Below are positions 33,475 to 42,061 of a stretch of DNA of 64,000 bases, in pieces (position 1 is the first letter of the stretch; each line of letters begins with the position of its first letter). The stretch is taken from NCBI RefSeq assembly GCF_965219595.1, contig NZ_OZ244781.1, forward strand, positions 124,001 through 188,000, given 5' to 3'. The DNA comes from Poriferisodalis sp022821985. GTDB taxonomy: Bacteria; Actinomycetota; Acidimicrobiia; Acidimicrobiales; Poriferisodalaceae. The notes under the pieces are model-generated. The model saw nothing but the letters and a program-made list of their open reading frames with translations, had not been told where the DNA came from and did no database searches. Both the position numbers and the translations under genes were made by a program.

Positions 33475-33975
33475 ATGGCTGGGCTCGAAGACCTGTACCG
33501 GGAGATCATCCTCGATCACTACCGGAACCCGCGCAATCGCGGCGAGCTGGAATGCCCGCCGGCGCATCGCAGCGAGGGCTTCAACCCGCTGTGCGGGGAC
33601 GAGGTGGTGCTGACCTTCGAGATGGACGGCGATGTGGTGACCGATCTTCGTGTCGGCGGCTACGGCTGCTCCATCAGCCAGGCATCCGCGTCGATGATGT
33701 CGGCTGCGGTGATCGGCAAGACCATCGATGAGATCCGCGACCTGACTCGGTCCTTCAAGGCCATGATGTCGATTCACGAGGAGTCGATCGGCGGCGACGG
33801 GACCGAAGCGCTCGACGGAGCTGGTGAGTCAGACGGCTCGACAGACGGCGCTCTGCGGCTGGGCGATCTGGAGGCCTTGCGGGGCGTGGTGAAGTTCCCC
33901 GTGCGCATCAAGTGCGCCACCCTCGGCTGGAACGCGCTCGCCACCGGCCTCGACGAGACGGTCGGTGCAAGTTGA
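33475..33975 (+). CDS. sufU: Fe-S assembly sulfur-transfer protein SufU
   Basis: A 166-residue protein. The three zinc or sulfur-accepting cysteines are in NPLCGDEV, GYGCSISQ and RIKCATLGW; the start LEDLYREIILDHYRNPRNRG is diagnostic. SufU accepts persulfide from SufS. An acidic insert of about 25 residues (GGDGTEALDGAGESDGST) precedes the last conserved block and is longer than usual. It follows sufS by 30 nt. Confidence 0.9.
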   Translation: MAGLEDLYREIILDHYRNPRNRGELECPPAHRSEGFNPLCGDEVVLTFEMDGDVVTDLRVGGYGCSISQASASMMSAAVIGKTIDEIRDLTRSFKAMMSIHEESIGGDGTEALDGAGESDGSTDGALRLGDLEALRGVVKFPVRIKCATLGWNALATGLDETVGAS

Positions 33976-34043
33976 GGGCTCAAACGCATCGGCTCGCCGG
34001 GTCGCGCCGCTAGTCCTGCGCCGAATCTGCGGAGCCTGCTTCT

Positions 34044-35234
34044 ATGGGGACTGTGTCTGAGGAGGCCGAGCGACGCGGCGAACTCGTCGAGCGAGCACGG
34101 CAGCTCGCGCCGAAACTGGCTGCCCGGGCAGCGGCCGACCCCTGGGCTCGCCGGGTCGAAGCCGATGTCATCGACGAGTTGCGCGGCGCGGAGCTGCTGA
34201 CGATCGGCCAACCGAGCGCCAACGGCGGCCAGGAGCTCGACTGGATCACCTACCTCGAAGTGAATGCGGCGCTGGCGGAGGGCTGCCCGTCAACCGCGTG
34301 GCACTCATGCGTCGGCAACGCGCACGCCTGGCTGGTGGGCCATTGGCCTGATGCGTGCCAAGAAGAGATCTATGGCGACGGGCGCGACATCTACGTGGCC
34401 GGCGTGCTGGTCGACCGGGGCGACGCTGTGCCCGTCGACGGCGGCTGGACGCTGAGCGGTTTCTGGACGTTCGGCTCGGGCATCGATCACGCCGGCTGGG
34501 TGATCCTGGGCGGCCACTTCCCATCACCAGATGGCGACGGACTGGTCTCGGGCATGTTCGTGCTTCCCGCCGACGATGTCTCGGCACTCGACGACTGGCA
34601 CTCCAGCGGGTTGCGGGCCACCGGCAGCAGCAGCATCGTGGTGAAGGACGCATTTGTACCCGAGCACCGCTTCATTCGCGGCGATGTGCTGGCGTCAGGC
34701 CAGACGCCGGGCATGGCCCGCAATCGCGGCTGGATCCAGCGCAGCTCGCTCATGCCGACGCTGGCATACGCGCTGGTGCCGCCAGCTCTGGGCGCCGCTC
34801 GGGCGTCACTGTCCGCATTCGCCGAAGAAGTTGAAGGCAAGATCATCAGCCACGTCGACGTGCCGCAGACCGACTGGCCGCTGACGCACCGCCAGTTCGC
34901 CGAAGCCCACGCACTCGTCGACCAAGGCGAACTGCTGATGCGGCGCACCGCCGAGCTGCTGATCGACACCGCACGCAACGATGAGGCCCTGGAGCTCGCG
35001 CTGCGGGCGAGGGTCCGGCTCGACTGCGCATACGCCGTCCGCCGCTGCCTCGAAGCCGTCCAGACGCTCTACCTGGCCACCGGCGGTCGCGGCGTGCGCG
35101 ATTCCAACCGCATCGGCCGCCTACAAGCCGACCTGCAGGCCATCAACATGCACGCCATCACAGCGCTCGACCCAGCTCTGGAGGCCTACGGCCGCATCCT
35201 CATGGGCCACCCCCCTCGCACCCCCCGCCTCTAG
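34044..35234 (+). CDS. Flavin-dependent monooxygenase, HsaA/acyl-CoA dehydrogenase-like
   Basis: A 396-residue protein of the group D flavin monooxygenases, which share the acyl-CoA dehydrogenase fold (for example the 3-hydroxy-9,10-seconandrostatrienedione hydroxylase HsaA). Visible segments: GAELLTIGQPSANGG, CPSTAWHSCVGNAHAW, LSGFWTFGSGIDHAGWVILG, RQFAEAHALVDQGELLMRRT and GGRGVRDSNRIGRLQADLQA. Such enzymes hydroxylate aromatics using FMNH2 or FADH2 from a separate reductase. Its last codons lie inside the 30-bp direct repeat at 35223. Confidence 0.8.
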   Translation: MGTVSEEAERRGELVERARQLAPKLAARAAADPWARRVEADVIDELRGAELLTIGQPSANGGQELDWITYLEVNAALAEGCPSTAWHSCVGNAHAWLVGHWPDACQEEIYGDGRDIYVAGVLVDRGDAVPVDGGWTLSGFWTFGSGIDHAGWVILGGHFPSPDGDGLVSGMFVLPADDVSALDDWHSSGLRATGSSSIVVKDAFVPEHRFIRGDVLASGQTPGMARNRGWIQRSSLMPTLAYALVPPALGAARASLSAFAEEVEGKIISHVDVPQTDWPLTHRQFAEAHALVDQGELLMRRTAELLIDTARNDEALELALRARVRLDCAYAVRRCLEAVQTLYLATGGRGVRDSNRIGRLQADLQAINMHAITALDPALEAYGRILMGHPPRTPRL

Positions 35235-35252
35235 CCTCGCTTCATGGCATCA
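35223..35252 (+). repeat. 30-bp direct repeat, copy 1
   Basis: It spans the stop of the monooxygenase gene, a TAGCCT -10 element and the ATG of the RCC1 lipoprotein. It is identical to 38613-38642. Confidence 0.9.
35232..35237 (+). promoter_or_regulatory. Leaderless -10 element (TAGCCT)
   Basis: TAGCCT, 6 nt before the ATG at 35244. It is part of the direct repeat. Confidence 0.5.
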
Positions 35253-37172
35253 TGCGCTCGCTGCACAGCACCGAGCGCCCGCAATCAGCGGCGGTACAGC
35301 CACAAGCTGCTGGCTCTGGCGCTCGCAGCCGCCGTGGCACTCGCCGCATGCACCTCTTCATCGACTGAATCGCCCGCCGCTGAAACCGGCGTCGGCGACG
35401 TCCCATCGGCTGCAACGGCCCCCGGGACCTCATCGCCCGATGCGGTCGCAGTAGCCGACGAGAACGCCTCAGCGCCGACCACCGGCACTGTCGCAGCACA
35501 TGACAGCGCGGCAGGTACCGAAGCAGGCGACGCTCAACATCTGCCGACCGATGCGCCGTCGACCGGCTACATCGCCGTCAGCGTCGGTACTTCCCATGCG
35601 TGCGCCATCACCGTCACGGGCGAGATCGAGTGCTGGGGCGATCGGACCGACCGGCGGACGGAGGCACCGTCGGGTACCTACACCGCTGTCTCGGCGGGCC
35701 GACGCCACTCATGCGCCATCGATACAGCAGGCGGCCTCACGTGCTGGGGGCGCTACAGCTTTCATCGTCCACCGCCCATCCTCTTCAACGACGGCATCAA
35801 CCCTTTTGTCGCGATCGATGTCGGCGAGGACCGCGCATGCGCCGTCAAGGCCACCAGCCATGTGAGGTGCTGGGACGGCGCGATGGAGTCGTCCTCGAAG
35901 AGCATGTCGACGTACACCGTCCGTGCCCTAAAGCCGCACCAGGACGTCGCCGTGGGCTCGGCGAGCACCTGCGCTCTCACTCAAGACAACCAGGTGGACT
36001 GCTGGAGCACGTGGTCCGATGAACCACCTACGCCGCAGCGGCTGCGCGGCGGAACCTACGAGTCCATCGAAGGAGATGCTCAGCACGGTTGTGCGCTCTC
36101 GCATGAGGGGCACCTCACATGCTGGCCCTTCTCCGTCGAGCAAGAACTCAAGCAGGCCGATGGCAGCGAGACGACGTTCATCGACGTGTCTGCCGTCGAG
36201 GGGCATGCGTGCGCGGTGACGTCTGAACGGGAACTCGCATGCTGGCGTCAATACGGCGGCGCTCATACACGCTCTGGCGAGTACGAGTCTGTCTCCGTGG
36301 GCCCCCAGAATGCATGCGCGATCAGAGTGGACCACCGCCTCGTCTGCTGGGGCTACGCGTACACCGTCGCCGAGAACCCGCCCGCTGACTCATTCACTGC
36401 AGTTTCTGCAGGCCGCGGGCGCACGTGCGGATTGACCGTAGGCGGCATGGTGCGCTGTTGGGGCTCAGCAGAGTGGGACAGCTCGGATGCCGGTTCCTCG
36501 GAATTCACATCAATCAGCGCCTCGTGGGATCATCACTGCGCAATCAACAAGAAGGCCGAACTCCGTTGCTGGGGACTCAGCTACGCCGGTCGGTTCGACG
36601 TCCCATCGGGTAGCTACATCACTGTTGCCACCAACGAACACCACACCTGCGCCATCACGACACAGGATGAGCTCCGGTGCTGGGGCTTCGACGAGCACGG
36701 CCAGACCGACAACCCTCCGGGTCGATACTCGGCTGTCGCCACCGGACGGAGGTTCACCTGCGCCATCGGGATCGACGGTCACGCCGCGTGCTGGGGCGAC
36801 AGCCGGCACGGACGCACCGACCCCCCGCCTGGCACCTACACCTCCATCGCGGCGGGCTGGTGGCATGCCTGCGGCATCCGAGACGGCGGCGCTGCTGTGT
36901 GTTGGGGCCGCAACGACTACGGCCAGATGGACATCCCCGAGGGCACGTACTCGCGCATTGCCACGAACGAACGCCACACCTGCGCGATCACAACCGAGGG
37001 AGAACTTCGCTGCTGGGGTTTCAACGACATGGGCCAGCTCGATGCACCCCCGGGGCGCTACCTCGAGGTCACTGCGGGCCAAGATCACACCTGCGCTCTC
37101 ACCGCCGACAAGCGGGCCGTCTGCTGGGGCCACGGAGGTCGCAGCAAGTTTCGAGCAGATCGGACTGGCTAG
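35244..37172 (+). CDS. RCC1-type beta-propeller lipoprotein
   Basis: A 642-residue protein with a lipoprotein signal (VALAAC lipobox, Cys36) and a Thr/Ser/Ala linker. It then carries about a dozen RCC1-like repeats in which each blade has the pattern Ser/Ala-x-G..CAI...(G)xxxCWG, for example TSHACAITVTGEIECWGDRT. The two regular cysteines per blade suggest a disulfide in each, suited to an extracellular location. RCC1 propellers bind proteins or glycans; the function here is unknown. The following lipoprotein gene starts 5 nt after its stop. Confidence 0.85.
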   Translation: MASCARCTAPSARNQRRYSHKLLALALAAAVALAACTSSSTESPAAETGVGDVPSAATAPGTSSPDAVAVADENASAPTTGTVAAHDSAAGTEAGDAQHLPTDAPSTGYIAVSVGTSHACAITVTGEIECWGDRTDRRTEAPSGTYTAVSAGRRHSCAIDTAGGLTCWGRYSFHRPPPILFNDGINPFVAIDVGEDRACAVKATSHVRCWDGAMESSSKSMSTYTVRALKPHQDVAVGSASTCALTQDNQVDCWSTWSDEPPTPQRLRGGTYESIEGDAQHGCALSHEGHLTCWPFSVEQELKQADGSETTFIDVSAVEGHACAVTSERELACWRQYGGAHTRSGEYESVSVGPQNACAIRVDHRLVCWGYAYTVAENPPADSFTAVSAGRGRTCGLTVGGMVRCWGSAEWDSSDAGSSEFTSISASWDHHCAINKKAELRCWGLSYAGRFDVPSGSYITVATNEHHTCAITTQDELRCWGFDEHGQTDNPPGRYSAVATGRRFTCAIGIDGHAACWGDSRHGRTDPPPGTYTSIAAGWWHACGIRDGGAAVCWGRNDYGQMDIPEGTYSRIATNERHTCAITTEGELRCWGFNDMGQLDAPPGRYLEVTAGQDHTCALTADKRAVCWGHGGRSKFRADRTG

Positions 37173-37176
37173 AGAC

Positions 37177-38565
37177 GTGGCCGACACCACCTTCACCAGC
37201 TGCGATGAACGCTGCGCCTTCGGTCGAACGCCTCGGAGACTGTCGCCAGCTGCACGGCACCTGCTTTGGTCTGCCGCGGTGTTGATCGCTGCGTGCCAGC
37301 CCAGTGCTGAAGACTCCACGTTGGCAGACACCGCTCAAGGCCCGCAATCATCCCTAACCAGCCCTTCCGCCAGCACGGAAGCGACGACGGTGGCACCTGG
37401 CTCGACTGCCCCTGTCCAAGTGGAGCTTGGGACCTCGCCACCTCCCGATTGGTTACGCAGGGCAGCGTCACGATGGCCCTCCACCCCGCCCGTGTCAGTG
37501 GCTGACGCCGTCGATAGCGATACCGATGATCAGGCCGAGGTGCCTTCCTGCAACGAAGTCGACTTTCCCGTCGGCTCGGGAGAGGAACTCGTCTGGGGGT
37601 CTCGCGCCGGAGTGCCGGATCCTGCACCTGCCAGTACTGATCGGCACAAGATCGCCGCGTTGCGCTTACCCCGACATCCCGGTGATCCACAGGAACTGTT
37701 AGTCGTCCACACTGACGATGGGGGCACAGCCGCCATGCACAGCGTCGAGCTGAGTCCTACGGGAGCCATGCACCCATTGCTCCGCACACACTCGAGCGTC
37801 GGCGACATCGTCGTCACCTCCGAACGCTGGTTCATTCCGGTAACCGTCACGCCGTTTCTGGATCCGAGCCAGCTCATTCCAGGAGATGTCGCTCGCCAGG
37901 TGATCGACGTCTACGACATCTACGAATACGGACGCGGGCCGCAACAACTCCCTGGAATCGCACTCGGCGGTGAGTACTACGACGCGGACGGCGAGCTTGC
38001 GCCGTTCAAGTGCTCTGTCCTGTGGTCGCAGATCGGTGTGACCTCGGAGCAGTTTTCTGAGTTGTTCTCCGAGTACGCGTACAACATCCAATTGCACGGG
38101 ACCGACTTCCCGACGTACGTCGGGTATCCCAACATCGATCAGACATCCGGGTACATCTTGACGGCGACTTGGGGCGAGGAACCCGCCCGCGCTCAACTGC
38201 CAGACAACCGCGGGCATTGCTGCAGCATCGAAGTTCTAGATACGGGATTCGTCGCCATATCGAACGTCGTGCCACCTGGGCGGTACCGGTGGCCCGAATA
38301 TGCGCCGCCGGTGCACTACTCCTCGGACGGCTTGACGTGGGAAGTCGTCGACGTTCCCACGCACTATGTCGGCCATCAACCAGGAGAACCACGATGGGAG
38401 GTCCCCATTTGGGTGTGCTCTGCCGAGTCCACCGATTCCGGCAGCGCCATCATTCGTGAAGCACTTCACTCATTTGACGGCTGTAGCGATTTCGCGTACT
38501 GGACAGCCGACGGGGATCTCACGAACTGGCGGAAACTGCTCGCGCCGCCGCCCGGATACGACTAG
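37177..38565 (+). CDS. Secreted lipoprotein of unknown function
   Basis: About 462 residues from a GTG start. A basic N-terminus leads to the hydrophobic stretch LLWSAAVLIAAC, a lipobox (Cys about 36). A Ser/Thr-rich linker follows and then a mainly beta domain with bulky aromatic segments (YDIYEYGRGPQQLPG, YSSDGLTWEVVDVPTHYVG) resembling sialidase/BNR-like propellers (SSDGLTWE is an Asp-box-like motif). Two cysteine pairs could be disulfides. It lies 5 nt after the RCC1 gene, so they are probably coexpressed and may act together at the cell surface. Confidence 0.7.
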   Translation: MADTTFTSCDERCAFGRTPRRLSPAARHLLWSAAVLIAACQPSAEDSTLADTAQGPQSSLTSPSASTEATTVAPGSTAPVQVELGTSPPPDWLRRAASRWPSTPPVSVADAVDSDTDDQAEVPSCNEVDFPVGSGEELVWGSRAGVPDPAPASTDRHKIAALRLPRHPGDPQELLVVHTDDGGTAAMHSVELSPTGAMHPLLRTHSSVGDIVVTSERWFIPVTVTPFLDPSQLIPGDVARQVIDVYDIYEYGRGPQQLPGIALGGEYYDADGELAPFKCSVLWSQIGVTSEQFSELFSEYAYNIQLHGTDFPTYVGYPNIDQTSGYILTATWGEEPARAQLPDNRGHCCSIEVLDTGFVAISNVVPPGRYRWPEYAPPVHYSSDGLTWEVVDVPTHYVGHQPGEPRWEVPIWVCSAESTDSGSAIIREALHSFDGCSDFAYWTADGDLTNWRKLLAPPPGYD

Positions 38566-38612
38566 GGGCTGAACGGTCAGTCTTGAGGAGAGACCCAGCG
38601 CCATGCGCCACG

Positions 38613-38642
38613 CCCCGCCTCTAGCCTCGCTTCATGGCATCA
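38613..38642 (+). repeat. 30-bp direct repeat, copy 2
   Basis: Identical to 35223-35252, including the TAGCCT element and ATG. Together the copies bracket the two-lipoprotein module. Confidence 0.9.
38622..38627 (+). promoter_or_regulatory. Leaderless -10 element (TAGCCT)
   Basis: TAGCCT, 6 nt before the ATG at 38634, identical in context to the element at 35232. Confidence 0.5.
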
Positions 38643-38912
38643 ACACCGCCCCGCGGTGCTGAACCGGTCCGCAACGGCCTGCGGTCCAGCGACAACGGCG
38701 CGAGCAGCGATGAGGATTGGGTGGAACTCGTCACCCACGCAATGCAGCTCGCGGCCAAGCAGGCTCATCTGGTGGCGTACCAGACCGGCACGGGGGTGCT
38801 GTACCGGCGTGCCGACGGAGCAGTGGGCGTCTTCAAGCCTGATCCGGCGATGTACGAAGACCTGATCCCGCCGCCATTCGAAGACGAGCAGATCCTGCGC
38901 GTCGAGTCTTGA
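38634..38912 (+). CDS. Hypothetical small protein
   Basis: A 92-residue soluble protein: a polar Ser-rich N-terminus, a helix (EDWVELVTHAMQLAAKQAHL), then two short beta strands (GTGVLYRRADGAVGVFKPDP) and an acidic tail. No recognised domain. Its promoter and first codons are shared with the RCC1 lipoprotein through the direct repeat. It may be the gene that originally followed the monooxygenase before the lipoprotein module was inserted or duplicated. Confidence 0.5.
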   Translation: MASTPPRGAEPVRNGLRSSDNGASSDEDWVELVTHAMQLAAKQAHLVAYQTGTGVLYRRADGAVGVFKPDPAMYEDLIPPPFEDEQILRVES

Positions 38913-39030
38913 GACGGGTGCGCTCGCAGCGACACCTGCAACGAGTGCAGACGCCGCAACCGCAGATGCCGTCACTGGGGCCGCTCCCGCCACGACTGCG
39001 GTGGCCGATCCAAGCACCCGTCAGCTTGGA

Positions 39031-39480
39031 CTATCCACGTTCCGGCGCCTGCTTGTCGAGCAATCGATAGTCCGCGCCGATGCCGGCCATCGCAGCGCCG
39101 ATACGCGGCCCGTGATCGCCGGACCACACGCAGAGCGGCGCGGCGAGGAATTCTGCCGCCGCCACAGCTTCCGCGCCGAGGCTGGAGAGCCCGAATGTCG
39201 CAGCCAATTCGGCCATGCGAAAGGCGATCGATCGCATCGGCACGATCTGGACATCCTCATCGAGGATGACAAGGCGATCGCCGAGAGCGCGTTGGGCAGC
39301 CCGCGGCCATGCACCCGTGAGCGCCCCGCCGCTTGATCGGACAACCGAGCGACACAGTCGCACCAGATAGAGATTGGTGGTTGCCGGCGAGTTGTCGGCG
39401 AGCGTCTGGCTGAGCGCCGGATCTGCCTCGTCTGCGAGCAGGTCGCGTAAGAGATGATCGTCCAGAATGACTCGGCTCAT
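39031..39480 (-). CDS. PIN-domain-like toxin (VapC type)
   Basis: A 149-residue protein with features of PIN ribonucleases: N-terminal SRVILDDHLLRDLLADE (acidic residues after the first strand), a central Glu in LGAEAVAAAEFL and a C-terminal SGDHGPRIGAAM. Its start overlaps the upstream antitoxin gene by 4 nt, the usual layout of vapBC. PIN toxins cleave tRNA or rRNA when the antitoxin decays. The family call depends on layout as well as sequence. Confidence 0.65.
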   Translation of the reverse strand: MSRVILDDHLLRDLLADEADPALSQTLADNSPATTNLYLVRLCRSVVRSSGGALTGAWPRAAQRALGDRLVILDEDVQIVPMRSIAFRMAELAATFGLSSLGAEAVAAAEFLAAPLCVWSGDHGPRIGAAMAGIGADYRLLDKQAPERG

Positions 39481-39716
39481 GTGGTGGCGAGATCAGGATC
39501 GTCGTCAAGGGAACGGACGAACTCCGCGTGCTGCTCGTGACTCAGCAGATCACCGAGGAGCCGCCGGGCCTGACCTGCAGGCACAGTCAGCACGCAGAAT
39601 CCCAGATCCAAGACGTCGACCTGACCGCCATCGTCCAGTTGCCAGCGGTGACGCACCCCAGCGGGCAGCGACATCTGCCCCGACGACGACACCTTGTACT
39701 GCTGCACGGCGCTCAT
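39477..39716 (-). CDS. AbrB/MazE-fold antitoxin
   Basis: A 79-residue protein beginning VQQYKVSSSGQMSLPAGVRH, the swapped-hairpin AbrB/VapB DNA-binding signature, followed by a C-terminal acidic segment for toxin binding. It lies immediately upstream of the PIN protein with a 4-nt overlap. The pair should autoregulate through the AT-richer region at 39717-39790. Confidence 0.75.
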   Translation of the reverse strand: MSAVQQYKVSSSGQMSLPAGVRHRWQLDDGGQVDVLDLGFCVLTVPAGQARRLLGDLLSHEQHAEFVRSLDDDPDLATT

Positions 39717-39800
39717 GGCAGTATTTTACTTGGTGAAGAGCACTGTATTACCAAGTTTTTGCAGCGACGCCCCGTACCGGGCAAGTCGAGCTTCCTCGGG

Positions 39801-40355
39801 CTACCAGCGGTGGCCGGGGGGGACGCCGGTCATCCATTCGGAGATGCGGCGTGAGGTGCCCGGTGTGGTGCCTGGGGGGAGTTCGCCGGGGGGGAAGAAG
39901 GCCACCTCGGCGATCTCCGGGGAAACCGACTCCTCGACACGCCAGTCGGTCACCACGAATACGACGATGTGGTCGCTGCGGTTGCCGTGGCGTGAGGAGT
40001 ACACGCCGAGCACGTTCTGGGGCGTCTCGGCGACCACGACACCGGTTTCCTCGCGCAGCTCCCGCGCCACCGCCTCCACCAGCGCCTCGCGGGTCTTGAC
40101 GCCGCCGCCGGGCAGGAACCAGCCGTCCCGGTAGGTGTGCCGCACCAAGCAGACACGGCCCTTGTGGTCCACGACCAGACCGCGCACACCGAGCGTGACT
40201 CTCGCAGGTCGCAGCCGCACCCAGAACTCGAAGAGCTGGTGCAGCATCCGGCGCACGCCCGGTTTCGACTCGACCGTGCCCTCCACGACGGGCGCGGGCG
40301 CAGCACGCTCGGGGCGCTCCGGCTTGGCGCGCCGCTTCAGGCGTGGCAGTCGCAT
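39801..40355 (-). CDS. NUDIX hydrolase
   Basis: A 184-residue protein with a complete Nudix box, GGGVKTREALVEAVARELRE then ETGV (about residues 88-111), and an aromatic GWFLPGGG lead-in. Such enzymes hydrolyse nucleoside diphosphates linked to other moieties. An N-terminal basic extension (RLPRLKRRAKPERPERA) is unusual and may bind nucleic acid or membrane. It lies 10 nt downstream of the dehydratase gene on the same strand. Confidence 0.85.
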   Translation of the reverse strand: MRLPRLKRRAKPERPERAAPAPVVEGTVESKPGVRRMLHQLFEFWVRLRPARVTLGVRGLVVDHKGRVCLVRHTYRDGWFLPGGGVKTREALVEAVARELREETGVVVAETPQNVLGVYSSRHGNRSDHIVVFVVTDWRVEESVSPEIAEVAFFPPGELPPGTTPGTSRRISEWMTGVPPGHRW

Positions 40356-40365
40356 CGGGAGGCGG

Positions 40366-40662
40366 TCAGCCCGCGGCGCCCGCTAGGCCGTCCATGGCAC
40401 GCGCGAGCTCGGCGTCCAGTTCGGTCACGCCGCCGCGGTCATGGGTGTTCAACGCCACCTCCACCGTGCTGTACACGTTCGACCAGTTGGGATGGTGGTC
40501 CATCTTCTCGGCCACCAAGGCGGCAGCGGCCATGAAGCCGAATGCCTCCACGAAGTTCCCGAAGCGGAAGGTGCGGCGCAGCTCGCTCCCCGACACCTCC
40601 CAGGTTCCGAGCTCGGCGGCGAGTTCGCTCAGTTCGTCCTGCGTCAACAGCTCTCGTGCCAT
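40366..40662 (-). CDS. 4a-hydroxytetrahydrobiopterin dehydratase
   Basis: A 98-residue pterin-4a-carbinolamine dehydratase. The signature AEKMDHHPNWSNVYSTVEV contains the catalytic His-His-Pro. Length is normal. It recycles pterin cofactor after hydroxylation, or in bacteria without such hydroxylases it may serve molybdopterin-related chemistry; a molybdoenzyme occurs in this window. Confidence 0.9.
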   Translation of the reverse strand: MARELLTQDELSELAAELGTWEVSGSELRRTFRFGNFVEAFGFMAAAALVAEKMDHHPNWSNVYSTVEVALNTHDRGGVTELDAELARAMDGLAGAAG

Positions 40663-40775
40663 CGGATGACCCTCCCCAGGTTTCCCCTTGCCCAGTCAAC
40701 ACCAACCGGCGCGTACATCGAAAGGTCAATATGCGCGGGCGTCGAGGGCAGGCGCCAAGCGATGCTCAGCTGCGC

Positions 40776-41675
40776 TCAGCCCAACTCGTCGAGCGGGTCT
40801 GCCCAGGGATCGGCGAAAGGATCGTCGGCAGGGGTCGATCCGACCCCACCGGAGAGAGGGCTGCCGAGCCCTCCGATGGACACTGCCACGCCGGCATCGG
40901 GCTCTTCGGGCAGGTAGGGCGTGTAGCCGTCGGCTTCGAGTGCCTCGGCAAGCTCGGGACCGCCTGAGTCGACGATGCGGCCGTCCACGATCACGTGGAC
41001 CTCGTCGGGCCGGAGGTACTCCAGCACGCGGGTGAAGTGCGTGATGGCCAGCACGCCCAGGCCCGCCTCGGTGAGCGCTTCGATGCGGTTGGCGCAGGCG
41101 CGCAACGCGTCGATGTCGAGGCCGCTGTCGATCTCGTCGAGGATGGCGATGCGGGGCTGCAGCACGGCGAGCTGGACGGTCTCGTTGCGCTTCTTCTCGC
41201 CGCCCGACATGTCGACATTCAGCGGCCGCGCCACCAGCTCAGCCTTCAGCCCGACAGCGGCCGCCTCGGCTTCGAGCAGGCTGCGGGTGCGCTCAAGCTG
41301 GTCATCGCTCGGGCCGTCATCGCCGGCCCGCAGCGCAAGCGCCTCGGCCAGTGCTTGGGCGGCCGAGACGCCCGGCACCTCGGTCGGATGCTGCATGGCC
41401 AGGAACAGCCCGGCCTGCGCCCGCTCCCACGGCGCCAGGCTCAGCACGTCGACGCCGTCGAGGGTGACCGATCCGGCAGTGACCTCGTAGCCCGGGCGGC
41501 CCATGACAACGTGCGCCAGCGTGCTCTTGCCGGAGCCGTTGGGCCCCATGACTGCGTGAACTCGCCCGGAGGACACTTCGAGATCCACGCCCTGGAGGAT
41601 CTCGGTGTCGCCCGCCGATGCGTGCAGTCCCTCGATACGAAGCGTGTGCGCGGCCTCGGCGGTCGGAGCGCTCAT
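40776..41675 (-). CDS. sufC: Fe-S assembly ATPase SufC (second copy)
   Basis: A 299-residue SufC: Walker A GPNGSGKST, LAMQHPTEVPGVS, signature MSGGEKKRNETVQL, Walker B IAILDEIDSGLDIDALR. It has a C-terminal extension of about 45 residues rich in Asp/Pro (ADDPFADPWADPLDELG) not present in the first copy. It overlaps the Rieske gene by 4 nt and follows sufD, so it is probably the one working with SufB and SufD of this strand. About half the residues differ from the first copy, so the duplication is old or horizontal. Confidence 0.88.
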   Translation of the reverse strand: MSAPTAEAAHTLRIEGLHASAGDTEILQGVDLEVSSGRVHAVMGPNGSGKSTLAHVVMGRPGYEVTAGSVTLDGVDVLSLAPWERAQAGLFLAMQHPTEVPGVSAAQALAEALALRAGDDGPSDDQLERTRSLLEAEAAAVGLKAELVARPLNVDMSGGEKKRNETVQLAVLQPRIAILDEIDSGLDIDALRACANRIEALTEAGLGVLAITHFTRVLEYLRPDEVHVIVDGRIVDSGGPELAEALEADGYTPYLPEEPDAGVAVSIGGLGSPLSGGVGSTPADDPFADPWADPLDELG

Positions 41676-42004
41676 GGCAGCACCACCGCCACGCCGTCGT
41701 CGCCAGTGCGAATCTCGTACACCGGGACCGGCTGGGTGGCGGGGAAGCAGTTCGGACGGCCCGTTCGCAGGTCGAAGCTCGACGAGTGCTGGGGGCATTC
41801 CAGCGCGCACTCATCGGGCCACACCCAGCCGTCGGCCAGCGAGTAGTTCTGGTGACTGCACTGGTCGCCGATGGCGTAGAAGTCGTCGCCGATGCGTGCG
41901 AGCGCGATGCGGTGACCCTCGACGTCGAAGCGTCGGGCCTCGCCGTCGGGCACGTCGTCGTGCTGGCACAGCACGACAGTGCGGGCATCGTCAGCTGTGC
42001 TCAT
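41672..42004 (-). CDS. Rieske-type [2Fe-2S] ferredoxin
   Basis: A 110-residue protein with the Rieske ligands CSH (in GDQCSHQN) and CPQH (in ECPQHSSSFDL), in the short form used as electron carrier of aromatic dioxygenases and found inside actinobacterial suf operons. Here it sits between sufD and sufC with a 4-nt overlap to sufC, suggesting a supporting role in Fe-S assembly. Confidence 0.88.
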   Translation of the reverse strand: MSTADDARTVVLCQHDDVPDGEARRFDVEGHRIALARIGDDFYAIGDQCSHQNYSLADGWVWPDECALECPQHSSSFDLRTGRPNCFPATQPVPVYEIRTGDDGVAVVLP

Positions 42005-42061
42005 CGCACCGCCTCCATGGCGGTCGAACTCATTGCACCGCCTCCGTGGCGGTCGAACTCG
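42004..42061. repeat. 29-bp tandem repeat between sufD and the Rieske gene
   Basis: Two head-to-tail 29-bp copies, about 90 percent identical, each containing the palindrome CCGCC...GGCGG. They fill the whole spacer between the sufD stop and the Rieske start. Confidence 0.7.

Noticed and set aside
32167..33777. 536-codon minus-strand frame opposite sufS and sufU
   Set aside because: A shadow frame; sufS and sufU have full active-site motifs.
36487..37176. N-terminal extension of the second lipoprotein across the RCC1 gene
   Set aside because: The upstream part is an off-frame reading of RCC1 repeats. The GTG at 37177 gives a lipoprotein signal just after the RCC1 stop.
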